NCBI RefSeq assembly: GCF_003254475.1
Contig: NZ_QFYQ01000001.1
Span: forward strand, 3,314,001-3,378,000
DNA from: Phenylobacterium soli
Lineage (GTDB): Bacteria; Pseudomonadota; Alphaproteobacteria; Caulobacterales; Caulobacteraceae
DNA length: 64,000 nucleotides
Direction of reading: 5' to 3'
Below are positions 54,200-64,000 of the stretch, one piece after another (position 1 is the stretch's first letter; every line of letters starts with the position of its first letter). The notes under the pieces were generated by a model, which was given only the letters and a program-made list of their open reading frames with translations, did no database searches and was not told the origin of the DNA. Position numbers and translations under genes: made by a program.

Positions 54200-55288
54200 T
54201 CACGGATCCTCACGGCCGCGGCGCTGATCCGTGGACGCCGGCAGGCCGGGCGCGGAGACCGGCTCGCCCAGCGTGTTGCGCAAATAGAGCACCCGCACCA
54301 GGGTGTAGAGGACGACCAGCATCGGCGTGGCGAGCACCACCCCCAGGGGTCCGATCAGGACCCCGAAGGCGAGCACCGCCACCAGCGACAGCACCGGCGG
54401 CAGGTCGACCGCCCGCTTCTGCACGAACGGATAGATGACGTTGCCCTCGAGCTGCTGCACGGCGATGTACATCAGCAGCGTCCAGGCGACGGTCTCGCCG
54501 CCGCTGGGGATGGCCAGCAGCACGCCCGGAATGATCGAGGCGACCGGCCCGATAAACGGCACGAAGTCCAGGAGCGCGGCGATGAGGCCGAGCGCGAGGG
54601 GCGAGGGCAGGCCGACGAGCCAGGCGCCGAGCCCAGTCAGCACCCCGACGAAGGCCATGTCCACAAGCATGCCGCGCAGCCACAGCTGCAAAGATCGGCC
54701 GCAGGCGTCCAGCGCCTCCGTCACCGCCGCCCGCGGCGCCTTGGGGAACAGCAGAGCCAGGCCGTCGCGGGTCTTGCCCGGCTCGATAGCCATGAAGAGC
54801 CCGGCGAAGATCACCAGCACCAGGTTGGTGATAGCGCCCGCGAAGCTCACCGCGTAGCCGCCGATGCGTCCCGCCAGCCCCTTGAACTGGGCTGTCAGGT
54901 CGCCGGCGTCCTGGAGCTGAGCAGCGAACCGGTCGCCGAACGGCAGGCCGCTGACGAGCTGCCGAAGGTCGGCCATCGAGTGCGGCAGACGGCTGGCGAG
55001 TTCACCGAACTGGGCGACCATGACCGAACCGAACAACCAGGCCGAAGCGCCGATCACCCCCGCGATCACGATCACCGCAGCGGCCAGGGCCCATCGGTCC
55101 CCGAGTGGGGTGTGATCGCGGATCGGGTCTGCGAGACTGCGGAACAGCACGGCCACCACGATCGCCCCGAACACGAGTGCGAAGACGCTGGCGAGCTGCC
55201 AGGCCAGGAACAGGGCCGCGGCCAGCGCGAACTGGAAAGCAGTGCGCCGGACGAAGGCGCGGTCGAGGGAGGGCGGGGGAGCGGCCAT
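54200..55288 (-). CDS. AI-2E family membrane protein (second copy)
   Basis: A 362-residue AI-2E/PerM-type membrane protein. The core GLIAALLDFVPFIGPVASII and the C-terminal FVQKRAVDLPPVLSLVAVLA parallel the copy at 44324, although overall similarity is moderate. ATG at 55288 is chosen over a TTG six codons upstream. It converges with the MmcQ gene. Transport substrate unknown. Confidence 0.82.
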   Translation of the reverse strand: MAAPPPSLDRAFVRRTAFQFALAAALFLAWQLASVFALVFGAIVVAVLFRSLADPIRDHTPLGDRWALAAAVIVIAGVIGASAWLFGSVMVAQFGELASRLPHSMADLRQLVSGLPFGDRFAAQLQDAGDLTAQFKGLAGRIGGYAVSFAGAITNLVLVIFAGLFMAIEPGKTRDGLALLFPKAPRAAVTEALDACGRSLQLWLRGMLVDMAFVGVLTGLGAWLVGLPSPLALGLIAALLDFVPFIGPVASIIPGVLLAIPSGGETVAWTLLMYIAVQQLEGNVIYPFVQKRAVDLPPVLSLVAVLAFGVLIGPLGVVLATPMLVVLYTLVRVLYLRNTLGEPVSAPGLPASTDQRRGREDP

Positions 55289-55587
55289 GGGCAGGCGGGC
55301 GCTCAACGCGGCCTGCCGGAGACGGTTCCCCCGCCAGTTACGGGGCGCCGAGTGCTCGTTTCGGATGAGCTACGACTCCCCCCCGCGCATCGCCGAGATG
55401 TAGGCTTAGCAATAGGCTGATCGGGGGCGACTTGGCGCGCCTGAGGCAAGTCGTCCGATCGCGCGGCGCTCCGACGTTCCGTCTGTTTCCGAGCGCATCG
55501 TCTCCTCTGAAAAACGCCGCACCTGGGACAAGACGCGCGGGGCCCGCCCCTGGCGTTCTCGTCGGCGGCGGGCTAGCAGACCGCCCG

Positions 55588-57216
55588 ATGATCCGCCTCG
55601 ACAACATCTCCAAGCAGAACGGCCACCAGATCCTGTTCATCGAAGCCTCGATGGGCGTCCAGAAGGGGGAGAAGGTCGGGCTCGTCGGCCCGAACGGCGC
55701 CGGCAAGACGACCCTGTTCCGCATGATCACCGGCCAGGAGGAGCCTGACGACGGGCTGGTCGCGATCGATCCCGGCATGACCATCGGCTACTTCAGCCAG
55801 GACGTCGGCGAGATGTCCGGCCAGAGCGCGGTCGCCGCGGTGATGGACGGGGTCGGTCCGGTCAGCGCTCTCGCCACGGAGATGGCGGCCCTTGAAGCGG
55901 CCATGGTCGATCCGGATCGGGCCGATGAGCTGGACGCCGTCATCGAGCGATATGGCGAGGTGCAGGGCCGGTTTGAGGAGCTCGACGGCTATGCGCTGGA
56001 GGCCCGCGCCCGCGAGGTGCTGGCGGGCCTGAGCTTCAGCCAGGAGCGCATGGACGGCGACGTCGGCCTGCTCTCCGGCGGCTGGAAGATGCGCGTGGCC
56101 CTGGCCCGCATCCTCCTGATGCGCCCCGACGCCATGCTGCTGGACGAGCCGAGCAACCACCTCGACCTGGAAAGCCTGATCTGGCTGGAGGCCTTCCTCA
56201 AGAACTACGACGGCGCGCTGCTGATGACCTCGCACGACCGCGCCTTCATGAACCGCATCATCGGCAAGGTGGTGGAGATCGACGGCGGTTCGCTGATCAC
56301 CTATTCGGGCGACCTCGACTTCTACGAGCAGCAGCGCGCGCTCAGCGAGCAGCAGCGCCAGGCGCAGTACGAGCGCCAGCAGGCCATGCTGGCCAAGGAG
56401 ATCAAGTTCATCGAACGGTTCAAGGCGCGCGCCTCGCACGCCGCCCAGGTCCAGAGCCGGGTGAAGAAGCTCGACAAGATCGAGCGGGTCGAGCCGCCGC
56501 GCCGGCGCCAGTCGGTGCAGTTCGAGTTCCGGAGCCCGCCGCGGTCGGGCGACGACGTGATCAGCCTGCGCAATGTCCACAAGGGCTATGGCGAGCAGCC
56601 GATCTACGAGGGCCTCGACTTCCTGGTGCGGCGCAAGGAGCGCTGGTGCGTGCTGGGCGCCAACGGGGCCGGCAAGTCGACCCTGCTGAAGCTCGTGGCC
56701 GGCGCCGCCGCGCCGGACAAGGGCACGGTCAGCCTCGGGGCCAGCGTCAGGATGGGTTACTTCGCCCAGCACTCCATGGACCTGCTGGACGGCGAGGAGA
56801 CGATCTTCGAGTCCCTGGACGGGTCGTTCCCGCAGGCGGGCCAGGGCGCCCTGCGCACCCTGGCCGGGTGCTTCGGTTTCTCAGGCGACGACGTGGAAAA
56901 GCCCTGCCGCGTGCTCTCCGGCGGGGAGAAGGCGCGCCTGGTCATGGCCAAGATGCTGTTCGATCCGCCGAACCTGCTGGTCCTCGACGAGCCGACCAAC
57001 CACCTGGACATGGCGACCAAGGAGATGCTGGTCGCGGCCCTGGCGGATTTCGAAGGCACCATGCTGTTCGTCTCGCACGACCGCCATTTCCTGTCGGCCC
57101 TGTCGAACCGGGTGCTGGAGCTGACGCCTGAGGGCGTCCATCAGTACGGCGGCGGCTATTCGGAATATGTCGCCCGCACGGGCCAGGAAGCGCCGGGCCT
57201 GCACCCGGGCGGCTAG
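55588..57216 (+). CDS. ABC-F family ATPase
   Basis: A 542-residue cytosolic protein with two ABC domains and no membrane part. Domain one has GLVGPNGAGKTTLFRMITG and the signature LLSGGWKMRVALARILLM; domain two has GANGAGKSTLLKLVAG and LSGGEKARLVMAKMLF. The charged helical linker (EQQRQAQYERQQAMLAKEIK) corresponds to the ABC-F P-site tRNA interaction region. Such proteins act on ribosomes in translation or antibiotic protection. The start at 55588 follows from MIRLDNISK, the normal first strand. Confidence 0.88.
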   Translation: MIRLDNISKQNGHQILFIEASMGVQKGEKVGLVGPNGAGKTTLFRMITGQEEPDDGLVAIDPGMTIGYFSQDVGEMSGQSAVAAVMDGVGPVSALATEMAALEAAMVDPDRADELDAVIERYGEVQGRFEELDGYALEARAREVLAGLSFSQERMDGDVGLLSGGWKMRVALARILLMRPDAMLLDEPSNHLDLESLIWLEAFLKNYDGALLMTSHDRAFMNRIIGKVVEIDGGSLITYSGDLDFYEQQRALSEQQRQAQYERQQAMLAKEIKFIERFKARASHAAQVQSRVKKLDKIERVEPPRRRQSVQFEFRSPPRSGDDVISLRNVHKGYGEQPIYEGLDFLVRRKERWCVLGANGAGKSTLLKLVAGAAAPDKGTVSLGASVRMGYFAQHSMDLLDGEETIFESLDGSFPQAGQGALRTLAGCFGFSGDDVEKPCRVLSGGEKARLVMAKMLFDPPNLLVLDEPTNHLDMATKEMLVAALADFEGTMLFVSHDRHFLSALSNRVLELTPEGVHQYGGGYSEYVARTGQEAPGLHPGG

Positions 57217-57231
57217 CGGGCGGCCGCGCCC

Positions 57232-58767
57232 TCAGCCGATCACCGGCAGGCTTCGCAGGTCGTAGGCGTTCCGGCGGCCAACCTTGGCGAGGGCGGCGCG
57301 CACGTCCGGCCGCGCGGCGAGGCGCGCCCAGGCCGCCCGGAGCCTGATCCTATGGCTCCAGGGGTTCGGCTCCGGCCCATAGGCCTGCAGCCCGGCCAGG
57401 GCGTCGATCCGACTTTCCGGGTCCTCGAGTTGGCGCACGAGCGCGGCCGCCGCCCCATCGAAATCGCCCGCGCAGAGCAAGGCCTCGATCATCGCCGCCG
57501 GCGCCCAGCGTTCGTGACGGACCAGGAAGTTCATCGCCGCGGCGTCGGTCCCGGCGCCGGCTTCAACGGCGACACAGGCGCGGGTCTTGGCCAGCAGCAT
57601 GCGGTCCTCCAGCCCCAAGCCGTTGTCGCTTGCCTGATCCAGCCAGCGCTTGGCCTCCTTGGCGCGGCCGGCCTCCAGCAGCGCCTGCGCCAGCATCACC
57701 GCATCGAGGCCGGAGCAATGGCAGGCGGCGGCGGCCGTGCGGGCCCCGATGGCCTCGCCGAGTCGGCCCTCGTCGATCATGGCGGCGCTGCGCCAATACT
57801 GAAGCACCGGCTCGTCGTCCATGTCGTCGAAGGCGGGCTGGCGGCGCGGGCCGGCGCCCAGGGCCTGGACCGCCTCGTCGAGGAGCTTAAGGGCCTCGGA
57901 GGAGCGGCCGAGGATGACGAGGGCGCGCGCCTCTGCGACGCGGCCGTTCAGCATGCGGGGGTTCTCCCGCATGTAGTCGTGGGACTGGGCGAGATAGCGC
58001 TCCGCGGCTGCGCGGGCGTCGCCGAGCGTGGGGGTGGCGCGGACGAGGTCGTCAAAGCGCGGGTCGGCCTGCACGGCCATGACCAGGGTGGGATCGGTGA
58101 TCCGGCGGGCGATGGCGGCCGCCTTGCGGCGGTCTCCGGATTCGTCGAGCGCCCGCGCGTAGTCGAGCCACACGCGGCTGGGGTCGTAGATGACGAACGC
58201 GGGCTCCCACGCCTCGCGCTCCATCTCCCGGCCGAGGGCGAGGCGCGCCTGACGCGCGTCGGGCAGTTCGCCGAGCAGGCGGTCGAAGCGTTCCAGCTGG
58301 CGACCGGAGAGCGACAGCAGGGGCTCGCGCCCCATCAGCCGCTGGAAAGACTGGTAGGCGTCCGCTCCGTCGCCGGCGAGGATCGCCACGTGGAAGCGCC
58401 GGTCCCAATCCTCGGGACCCGCCTGCGCCTGCTCCGTGGCGAGGACGGAAGCCTTGTGCGCAGCGTCCCACTCGCCCAGGCGATAGGCCGCCGCCGCATA
58501 GAGAGCCGCCAGCTGATAGCGCCGGCTGGCGGGCATGCGGGCGAACAGGTCGGCGTCCTTGATCGCCGGCTCGAGCATCTCGAGGATGTCGCCCTCCTCG
58601 CCACCACGCTGGGTAAGGAAGGCGGCCAGCGCGACCTGCGGGGCCATGACCGGATCGCCTGCCTCAAGCGCCGGCGCAGCGGATGCAGCGGCGGTGGGGC
58701 GCGCCGCTGCAGCGAACAGAGCGAGACCGCCAACGAGGGCGAGAAGGAGACGTCGAAAGGGCTGCAT
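57232..58767 (-). CDS. Exported helical-repeat (TPR-like) hypothetical protein
   Basis: A 511-residue protein with a signal peptide (MQPFRRLLLALVGGLALFAA) and an all-helical body rich in Ala, Leu and Arg. Recurring pairs such as RKAAAIARRITDPTL, SSEALKLLDEAVQALG and LEAGRAKEAKRWLDQAS have TPR-like spacing (A-x-x-x-G/A, then A-x-x-x-L-x-x-A). No catalytic motif is seen. It may be a periplasmic scaffold. The gene converges with the ABC-F gene. Confidence 0.7.
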   Translation of the reverse strand: MQPFRRLLLALVGGLALFAAAARPTAAASAAPALEAGDPVMAPQVALAAFLTQRGGEEGDILEMLEPAIKDADLFARMPASRRYQLAALYAAAAYRLGEWDAAHKASVLATEQAQAGPEDWDRRFHVAILAGDGADAYQSFQRLMGREPLLSLSGRQLERFDRLLGELPDARQARLALGREMEREAWEPAFVIYDPSRVWLDYARALDESGDRRKAAAIARRITDPTLVMAVQADPRFDDLVRATPTLGDARAAAERYLAQSHDYMRENPRMLNGRVAEARALVILGRSSEALKLLDEAVQALGAGPRRQPAFDDMDDEPVLQYWRSAAMIDEGRLGEAIGARTAAAACHCSGLDAVMLAQALLEAGRAKEAKRWLDQASDNGLGLEDRMLLAKTRACVAVEAGAGTDAAAMNFLVRHERWAPAAMIEALLCAGDFDGAAAALVRQLEDPESRIDALAGLQAYGPEPNPWSHRIRLRAAWARLAARPDVRAALAKVGRRNAYDLRSLPVIG

Positions 58768-58925
58768 GGGTCGCTCCCGCCAGGAGCGAGCAGGATCACC
58801 GCCTCGCCTTAAACGACGGTTCCCGAGCAGGGTGAACGGGGCAAGAGCGTGCGGGTCGGATATTCGGCGCGGCTTGAGCTATCGACGTCAGAGAGCCGCG
58901 CAGGCGCCAGGCGGCAACGGGCGGA

Positions 58926-59246
58926 TCAGCCCTTCTTCACCTCTTCGCGGGCCTGGGCGAGCAGCTCGGCCATCTTCATGCGCACGTCGCCCTCGGTGAC
59001 GTTGACGCCAGAGCCCTTGAGGTCCTCGAACACCTTGCGCAGCACGTCCTCGTCGCCGGGCAGCTCGAAATCGGACTTCACCACCGCCTGGGCGTATTCG
59101 TCGACGTGCTTGCCTTCCAGGCCCATCAGGCCCGCGGCCCACTTGCCCAGCGCGCGATTGCGGCGAGCAGTGGCCTTGAACTCCTGCTCCTGATCGAGCG
59201 CGAACTTCTTCTCGAAACCCTGTTCACGATCGTCGAAGGTGGTCAT
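58926..59246 (-). CDS. F1-ATPase inhibitor subunit zeta (DUF1476)
   Basis: A 106-residue protein matching DUF1476, the zeta subunit first described in Paracoccus, which inhibits the F1F0-ATPase in alphaproteobacteria. The start MTTFDDREQGFEKKFALDQE, the middle FKATARRNRALGKWAAGLMG and the acidic end GDVRMKMAELLAQAREEV are characteristic. The start at 59246 is certain from the family. It is divergent from purC. Confidence 0.9.
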   Translation of the reverse strand: MTTFDDREQGFEKKFALDQEQEFKATARRNRALGKWAAGLMGLEGKHVDEYAQAVVKSDFELPGDEDVLRKVFEDLKGSGVNVTEGDVRMKMAELLAQAREEVKKG

Positions 59247-59342
59247 CTGGTCCCCGGGTATGCGGCGCGACGGGCGCTCACATATCCTGAGCACGCCGGG
59301 GCCGCAATCGAAAGGGAACTCGTTTTGCGAGGTTTGCGGAAT

Positions 59343-59429
59343 GGGCGCCCTTCGGCTAATTTCCGCCCGCCTCAATTGGGCGAGAGGCCGAGTCGGATCC
59401 GCGCGCGAGGATCACCCGCGCGCTTTTTT
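59343..59429 (+). promoter_or_regulatory. Structured leader with alternative pairings and terminator ahead of purC
   Basis: CGCCC at 59364-59368 can pair with GGGCG at 59343-59347 or with GGGCG at 59378-59382; TCGGC at 59352 can pair with GCCGA at 59387. A GC stem and T-run follow. These mutually exclusive pairings resemble an attenuator or small RNA. No known riboswitch consensus was recognised. Confidence 0.4.
59401..59429 (+). terminator. Hairpin plus T-run upstream of purC
   Basis: GCGCGCG and CGCGCGC (7 bp, loop 9) are followed by six T. It lies 46 bases before the purC ATG, in front of the gene rather than after one, so it would act as a leader terminator or end a short RNA. Confidence 0.6.
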
Positions 59430-59475
59430 CATTCCGCCGACCGGCGAGCCCCGCCCACGGAGAAGGCTTTAGACG

Positions 59476-60231
59476 ATGACCCGCCGGAAGAAGATCTACG
59501 AGGGCAAGGCCAAGATCCTCTACGAAGGTCCTGAGCCCGGCACCCTCATCCAGTACTTCAAGGACGACACCACCGCCTTCGACGCCACCAAGAAGGCCGT
59601 CCTCGAGGGCAAGGGCGTGATCAACAACCGGATCAGCGAGTTCATCATGACCCGGTTGAACTCTATCGGGGTCCAGAACCACTTCATCCGCCGGCTGAAC
59701 CTGCGCGAGCAGCTGATCCGCGAGGTCGAGATCATCCCGCTGGAGGTGATCTGCCGGAACATCGCCGCGGGCTCGTTCTCGAACCGGTTCGGCGTGCCGG
59801 AGGGTAACCCCCTGCCGCGCTCGATCATCGAGTTCTGCCTGAAGGACGACAAGCTCCACGACCCGATGGTCGCCGAGGAGCACATCACCGCCTTCAACTG
59901 GGCCTCGACCCAGGAGATCGACGACATCATGGCCCTCACCCTCAGGGTGAACGACTTCCTGACCGGGATGTTCGGCGCGGTCGGCATCACCCTCGTCGAC
60001 TTCAAGATCGAGTTCGGCCGGGTCTGGGAGAACGACTTCTCCCGCGTCATCCTCGCCGACGAGATCAGCCCGGACAGCTGCCGGCTGTGGGACTCCACGA
60101 CCAACGAGAAGCTGGACAAGGACCGCTTCCGCCGCGACCTCGGCAACGTCATCGAGAGCTACACCGAAGTGGCTCGCCGCCTCGGCATCATGAAGGAGAT
60201 GCCGACCGTCATCCAAGGGGGCCTCCACTAG
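59476..60231 (+). CDS. purC: SAICAR synthetase PurC
   Basis: A 251-residue phosphoribosylaminoimidazole-succinocarboxamide synthase that joins CAIR with aspartate using ATP. Signature segments: [60 protein letters not shown] and [15 protein letters not shown]. Length is normal. It leads the purC-purS-lipoprotein-purQ run; the purS GTG overlaps its stop by one base. Confidence 0.96.
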   Translation: MTRRKKIYEGKAKILYEGPEPGTLIQYFKDDTTAFDATKKAVLEGKGVINNRISEFIMTRLNSIGVQNHFIRRLNLREQLIREVEIIPLEVICRNIAAGSFSNRFGVPEGNPLPRSIIEFCLKDDKLHDPMVAEEHITAFNWASTQEIDDIMALTLRVNDFLTGMFGAVGITLVDFKIEFGRVWENDFSRVILADEISPDSCRLWDSTTNEKLDKDRFRRDLGNVIESYTEVARRLGIMKEMPTVIQGGLH

Positions 60232-60470
60232 TGCGCGCCAAGGTTCACGTGTTCCTGAAGCCCGGCGTCCTCGACGTGCAGGGCAAGGCGGTCGAGCAGG
60301 CGCTGCACGGCCTCGGCTGGCCCTCGGTGGAGCATGTCCGGGTCGGCAAGACGATCGAGTTCGACCTCAAGGCCGGCGACGCCGCCGCCGCCGAGGCCGA
60401 GGTCAAGGCCATGTGCGAGAAGCTGCTCGCCAACACCGTGATTGAAAGCTACCGCGTGGAGGTGGCGTGA
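60231..60470 (+). CDS. purS: FGAM synthase subunit PurS
   Basis: A 79-residue PurS, the small linker subunit of the three-part FGAM synthase (PurL, PurQ, PurS). The sequence AKVHVFLKPGVLDVQGKAVE and the closing MCEKLLANTVIESYRVEV match the family. GTG start directly on the last base of the purC stop. Upstream in-frame codons are inside purC. Confidence 0.94.
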   Translation: MRAKVHVFLKPGVLDVQGKAVEQALHGLGWPSVEHVRVGKTIEFDLKAGDAAAAEAEVKAMCEKLLANTVIESYRVEVA

Positions 60471-60844
60471 GGGCGGTCCTCGTCCTCGCCATCTCGATCA
60501 CCCTGCCGCTCTGCGCCTGCTCGCAAAAGCCCGCCAGCCACGGCGCCGAGCCCCTGCCCCTCGACTGCGGCCAGTCCTTCGAGACCCAGGCGCAGCGGAT
60601 CACCGCCCAGCCTGGCCTGAAGGCCGCGCCGAAGGATCCGGCCGAGCCCTACCGCTACTATTCCAGCGAGGACGGGGCGACTTCGTACCTGATCACCGAG
60701 CCCGGCGCCCCGGGCCATCCGGCGATCATGATGCAGAAGGCGGTCGGCCATGAGGTGAAGACCACCGGCTGTCCCTATGGCGATCCCAAGGGTTACCAGC
60801 AGCTCCTCGGCTACCTGGACGGGCTGAAGGCGTGGCACAGGTGA
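60467..60844 (+). CDS. Small lipoprotein in the pur operon
   Basis: A 125-residue protein with a signal peptide and lipobox (VLAISITLPLCACSQ), so it should be a lipoprotein. The mature part has three more cysteines at most and segments such as YRYYSSEDGATSYLITEPGA and KTTGCPYGDPKGYQQLLGYL. No family recognised. The GTG overlaps the purS stop by four bases, so it is translated with the purine genes, an unusual position for an envelope lipoprotein. Confidence 0.75.
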   Translation: MRAVLVLAISITLPLCACSQKPASHGAEPLPLDCGQSFETQAQRITAQPGLKAAPKDPAEPYRYYSSEDGATSYLITEPGAPGHPAIMMQKAVGHEVKTTGCPYGDPKGYQQLLGYLDGLKAWHR

Positions 60845-60932
60845 CCTGGGCAACGCTGAATGGGGCGTCGGTGAGTCTTGACGCCGCCTGCCCCTCCGAC
60901 CACTTGAAGGTCGCCGCCTCGAAGGACCCCCG

Positions 60933-61595
60933 ATGAAAGCCGCCGTCATCGTCTTCCCCGGATCCAACTGCGACCGCGACTGCAAGGTCGCCATCGAGCG
61001 CTCCACCGGCGCCGAGGTGTCCATGGTCTGGCACAAGGAGACGGCCCTGCCGGAGGGGGTGGACCTCATCGTGCTGCCGGGCGGCTTTTCCTACGGCGAC
61101 TACCTGCGCTGCGGGGCGATGGCGGCGCTGTCGCCGATCATGCCGGAGGTGAAGGCCGCGGCGGAGCGCGGCGTCGCCACCGTCGGCATCTGCAACGGCT
61201 TCCAGATCCTCTGCGAGGCCGGGCTACTGCCCGGCGCCCTCCTGCGCAACGACCACCTGAAGTACAACTGCGCGCCGATCGAACTCGAGGTCACCAACGC
61301 CCAGACCCGGTTCACCGCCGGCTACAAGGGCCGCCGCCAGGTGGCCATGACCATCGGCAACGGCGAGGGCAACTTCTTCGCCGACGAGACCACCCTCGAC
61401 CGTCTCGAGGGCGAGGGCCAGGTGGTGTTCCGCTATGTGAACAACCCCAACGGCTCGGCCCGCAACATCGCCGGGATTGTCAACGGCCGCGGCAATGTCC
61501 TCGGCATGATGCCCCACCCCGACCGCGCATTCGAACCCGAACTCGGCAGCGCCGACGGCGCCATCCTCTTCCAGAGCGCCCTCGCCAGCGCCTGA
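60933..61595 (+). CDS. purQ: FGAM synthase glutaminase subunit PurQ
   Basis: A 220-residue class I glutamine amidotransferase. The catalytic cysteine is in [16 protein letters not shown], and the His/Glu pair in [15 protein letters not shown]. It releases ammonia from glutamine for PurL with PurS as bridge. The start [17 protein letters not shown] is the canonical N-terminus. Confidence 0.95.
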   Translation: MKAAVIVFPGSNCDRDCKVAIERSTGAEVSMVWHKETALPEGVDLIVLPGGFSYGDYLRCGAMAALSPIMPEVKAAAERGVATVGICNGFQILCEAGLLPGALLRNDHLKYNCAPIELEVTNAQTRFTAGYKGRRQVAMTIGNGEGNFFADETTLDRLEGEGQVVFRYVNNPNGSARNIAGIVNGRGNVLGMMPHPDRAFEPELGSADGAILFQSALASA

Positions 61596-61616
61596 CCAAT
61601 CCACGGTTCAAAGAGA

Positions 61617-61640
61617 AAGGGCGGCCTTGCGGCCGCCCTT
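61617..61640 (-). terminator. Strong hairpin after purQ and the Gln-rich gene
   Basis: Perfect 10-bp arms AAGGGCGGCC/GGCCGCCCTT with a 4-base loop. The minus-strand side continues into TTTCTCTTT, so it serves mainly the opposite-strand gene; it may also affect purQ transcription. Confidence 0.75.
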
Positions 61641-61665
61641 GGTCGTTTGGGTGAGTGGCTAGGGC

Positions 61666-61830
61666 TCAGTGCCGCCCGTCGCGGCGCTGCTGGTTCTGGC
61701 CGTTCTGGGACATGCCCGATTGGCCGCCCTGGCCTTGGCCCTTCTTGCCGGATTGCTGCTGCTGGCGCCCGCCCGCCTGCTGCTGTTGCTGCTGCTGGCG
61801 CTGCTGGTCCTGCTGCTGCTGATTGGCCAT
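61666..61830 (-). CDS. Small Gln/Gly-rich protein (54 aa) between purQ and purL
   Basis: A 54-residue frame on the strand opposite purQ and purL. It starts MANQQQQDQQRQQQQQQQ and continues through a Gly/Gln/Lys tract to the basic end QQRRDGRH. CGGAG lies 6 bases upstream of the ATG and a strong terminator follows, so it looks like a complete transcription unit. The composition is low complexity and predicts disorder; it could bind RNA or phase-separate, but nothing in the sequence proves this. No family recognised. Confidence 0.6.
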   Translation of the reverse strand: MANQQQQDQQRQQQQQQQAGGRQQQQSGKKGQGQGGQSGMSQNGQNQQRRDGRH

Positions 61831-61940
61831 GGTCTGCTCCGTTGTGACGGCGCCTCTCTGGCGTCAGGGGACCAACCAGCGGGCGCATACGGAGTTCCCC
61901 CCTATCGCGCTTGGACGCGAAGACCGCTAGAAGCCCGCCC

Positions 61941-64000
<2,060 letters not shown>

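Overview
The window is about 70 % GC, densely coded chromosomal DNA from an alphaproteobacterium. Gene content and order (pst/pho island, Kup-KdpDE, the purC-purS-purQ-purL order, an F1-ATPase zeta subunit, HWE-family kinases, many small Caulobacterales-type hypothetical proteins) point to the Caulobacterales, perhaps Phenylobacterium or a relative. That assignment is an inference. No rRNA, convincing tRNA, CRISPR array, prophage or insertion sequence was seen.

Layout. 1-5 kb: the tail of radC, an RTX repeat protein, an unlisted small membrane protein, a DUF885 protein and a sugar-acid kinase. 5-7.2 kb: DUF47-PiT low-affinity phosphate transport with a Pho box lying almost on the start codon, then a NUDIX hydrolase. 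7.2-13.1 kb: signalling (triple-PAS hybrid kinase, single-domain receiver, HWE kinase), a pair of related small proteins and an alpha/beta hydrolase. 13.1-25.3 kb: a phosphate-starvation island on the minus strand: pstS-pstC-pstA-pstB-phoU, a second pstS, a phosphate-type porin, a metallophosphoesterase that may be a PlcP-type phospholipase C, phoB, a second phoU, and phoR beyond an atypical SDR gene. Pho-box arrays (7-bp units every 11 bp) precede six transcription units.

25.3-31.3 kb: a P-type ATPase, a BigR/SqrR-like persulfide sensor with a TauE/SafE exporter, a divergent persulfide-dioxygenase-like hydrolase, and a cytochrome P450. 31.3-45.4 kb: M3 peptidase, DUF2946 protein plus TonB-dependent receptor, a second P-type ATPase, Kup, a short KdpD-like kinase with KdpE, a universal stress protein and an AI-2E family protein. 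Three of these genes (both ATPases and the stress protein) carry FNR/FixK-like sites. 45.4-52.5 kb: GST, DUF1697, a TetR/D-threonine-aldolase-like/FAD-oxidase operon, a double winged-helix regulator and an MFS transporter.

52.5-64 kb: purine synthesis. purB comes first, overlapped by a MmcQ/YjbR gene that seems to start at ATC. After unrelated genes (AI-2E, ABC-F, a TPR-like secreted protein, ATPase zeta) comes purC-purS-lipoprotein-purQ, an opposite-strand Gln/Gly-rich small gene, and purL, which runs off the window. A hairpin with a T-run stands just upstream of purC. The main biological theme is phosphate homeostasis: high-affinity uptake, outer-membrane entry, probable membrane-lipid phosphate salvage and a predicted opposite control of the low-affinity transporter.
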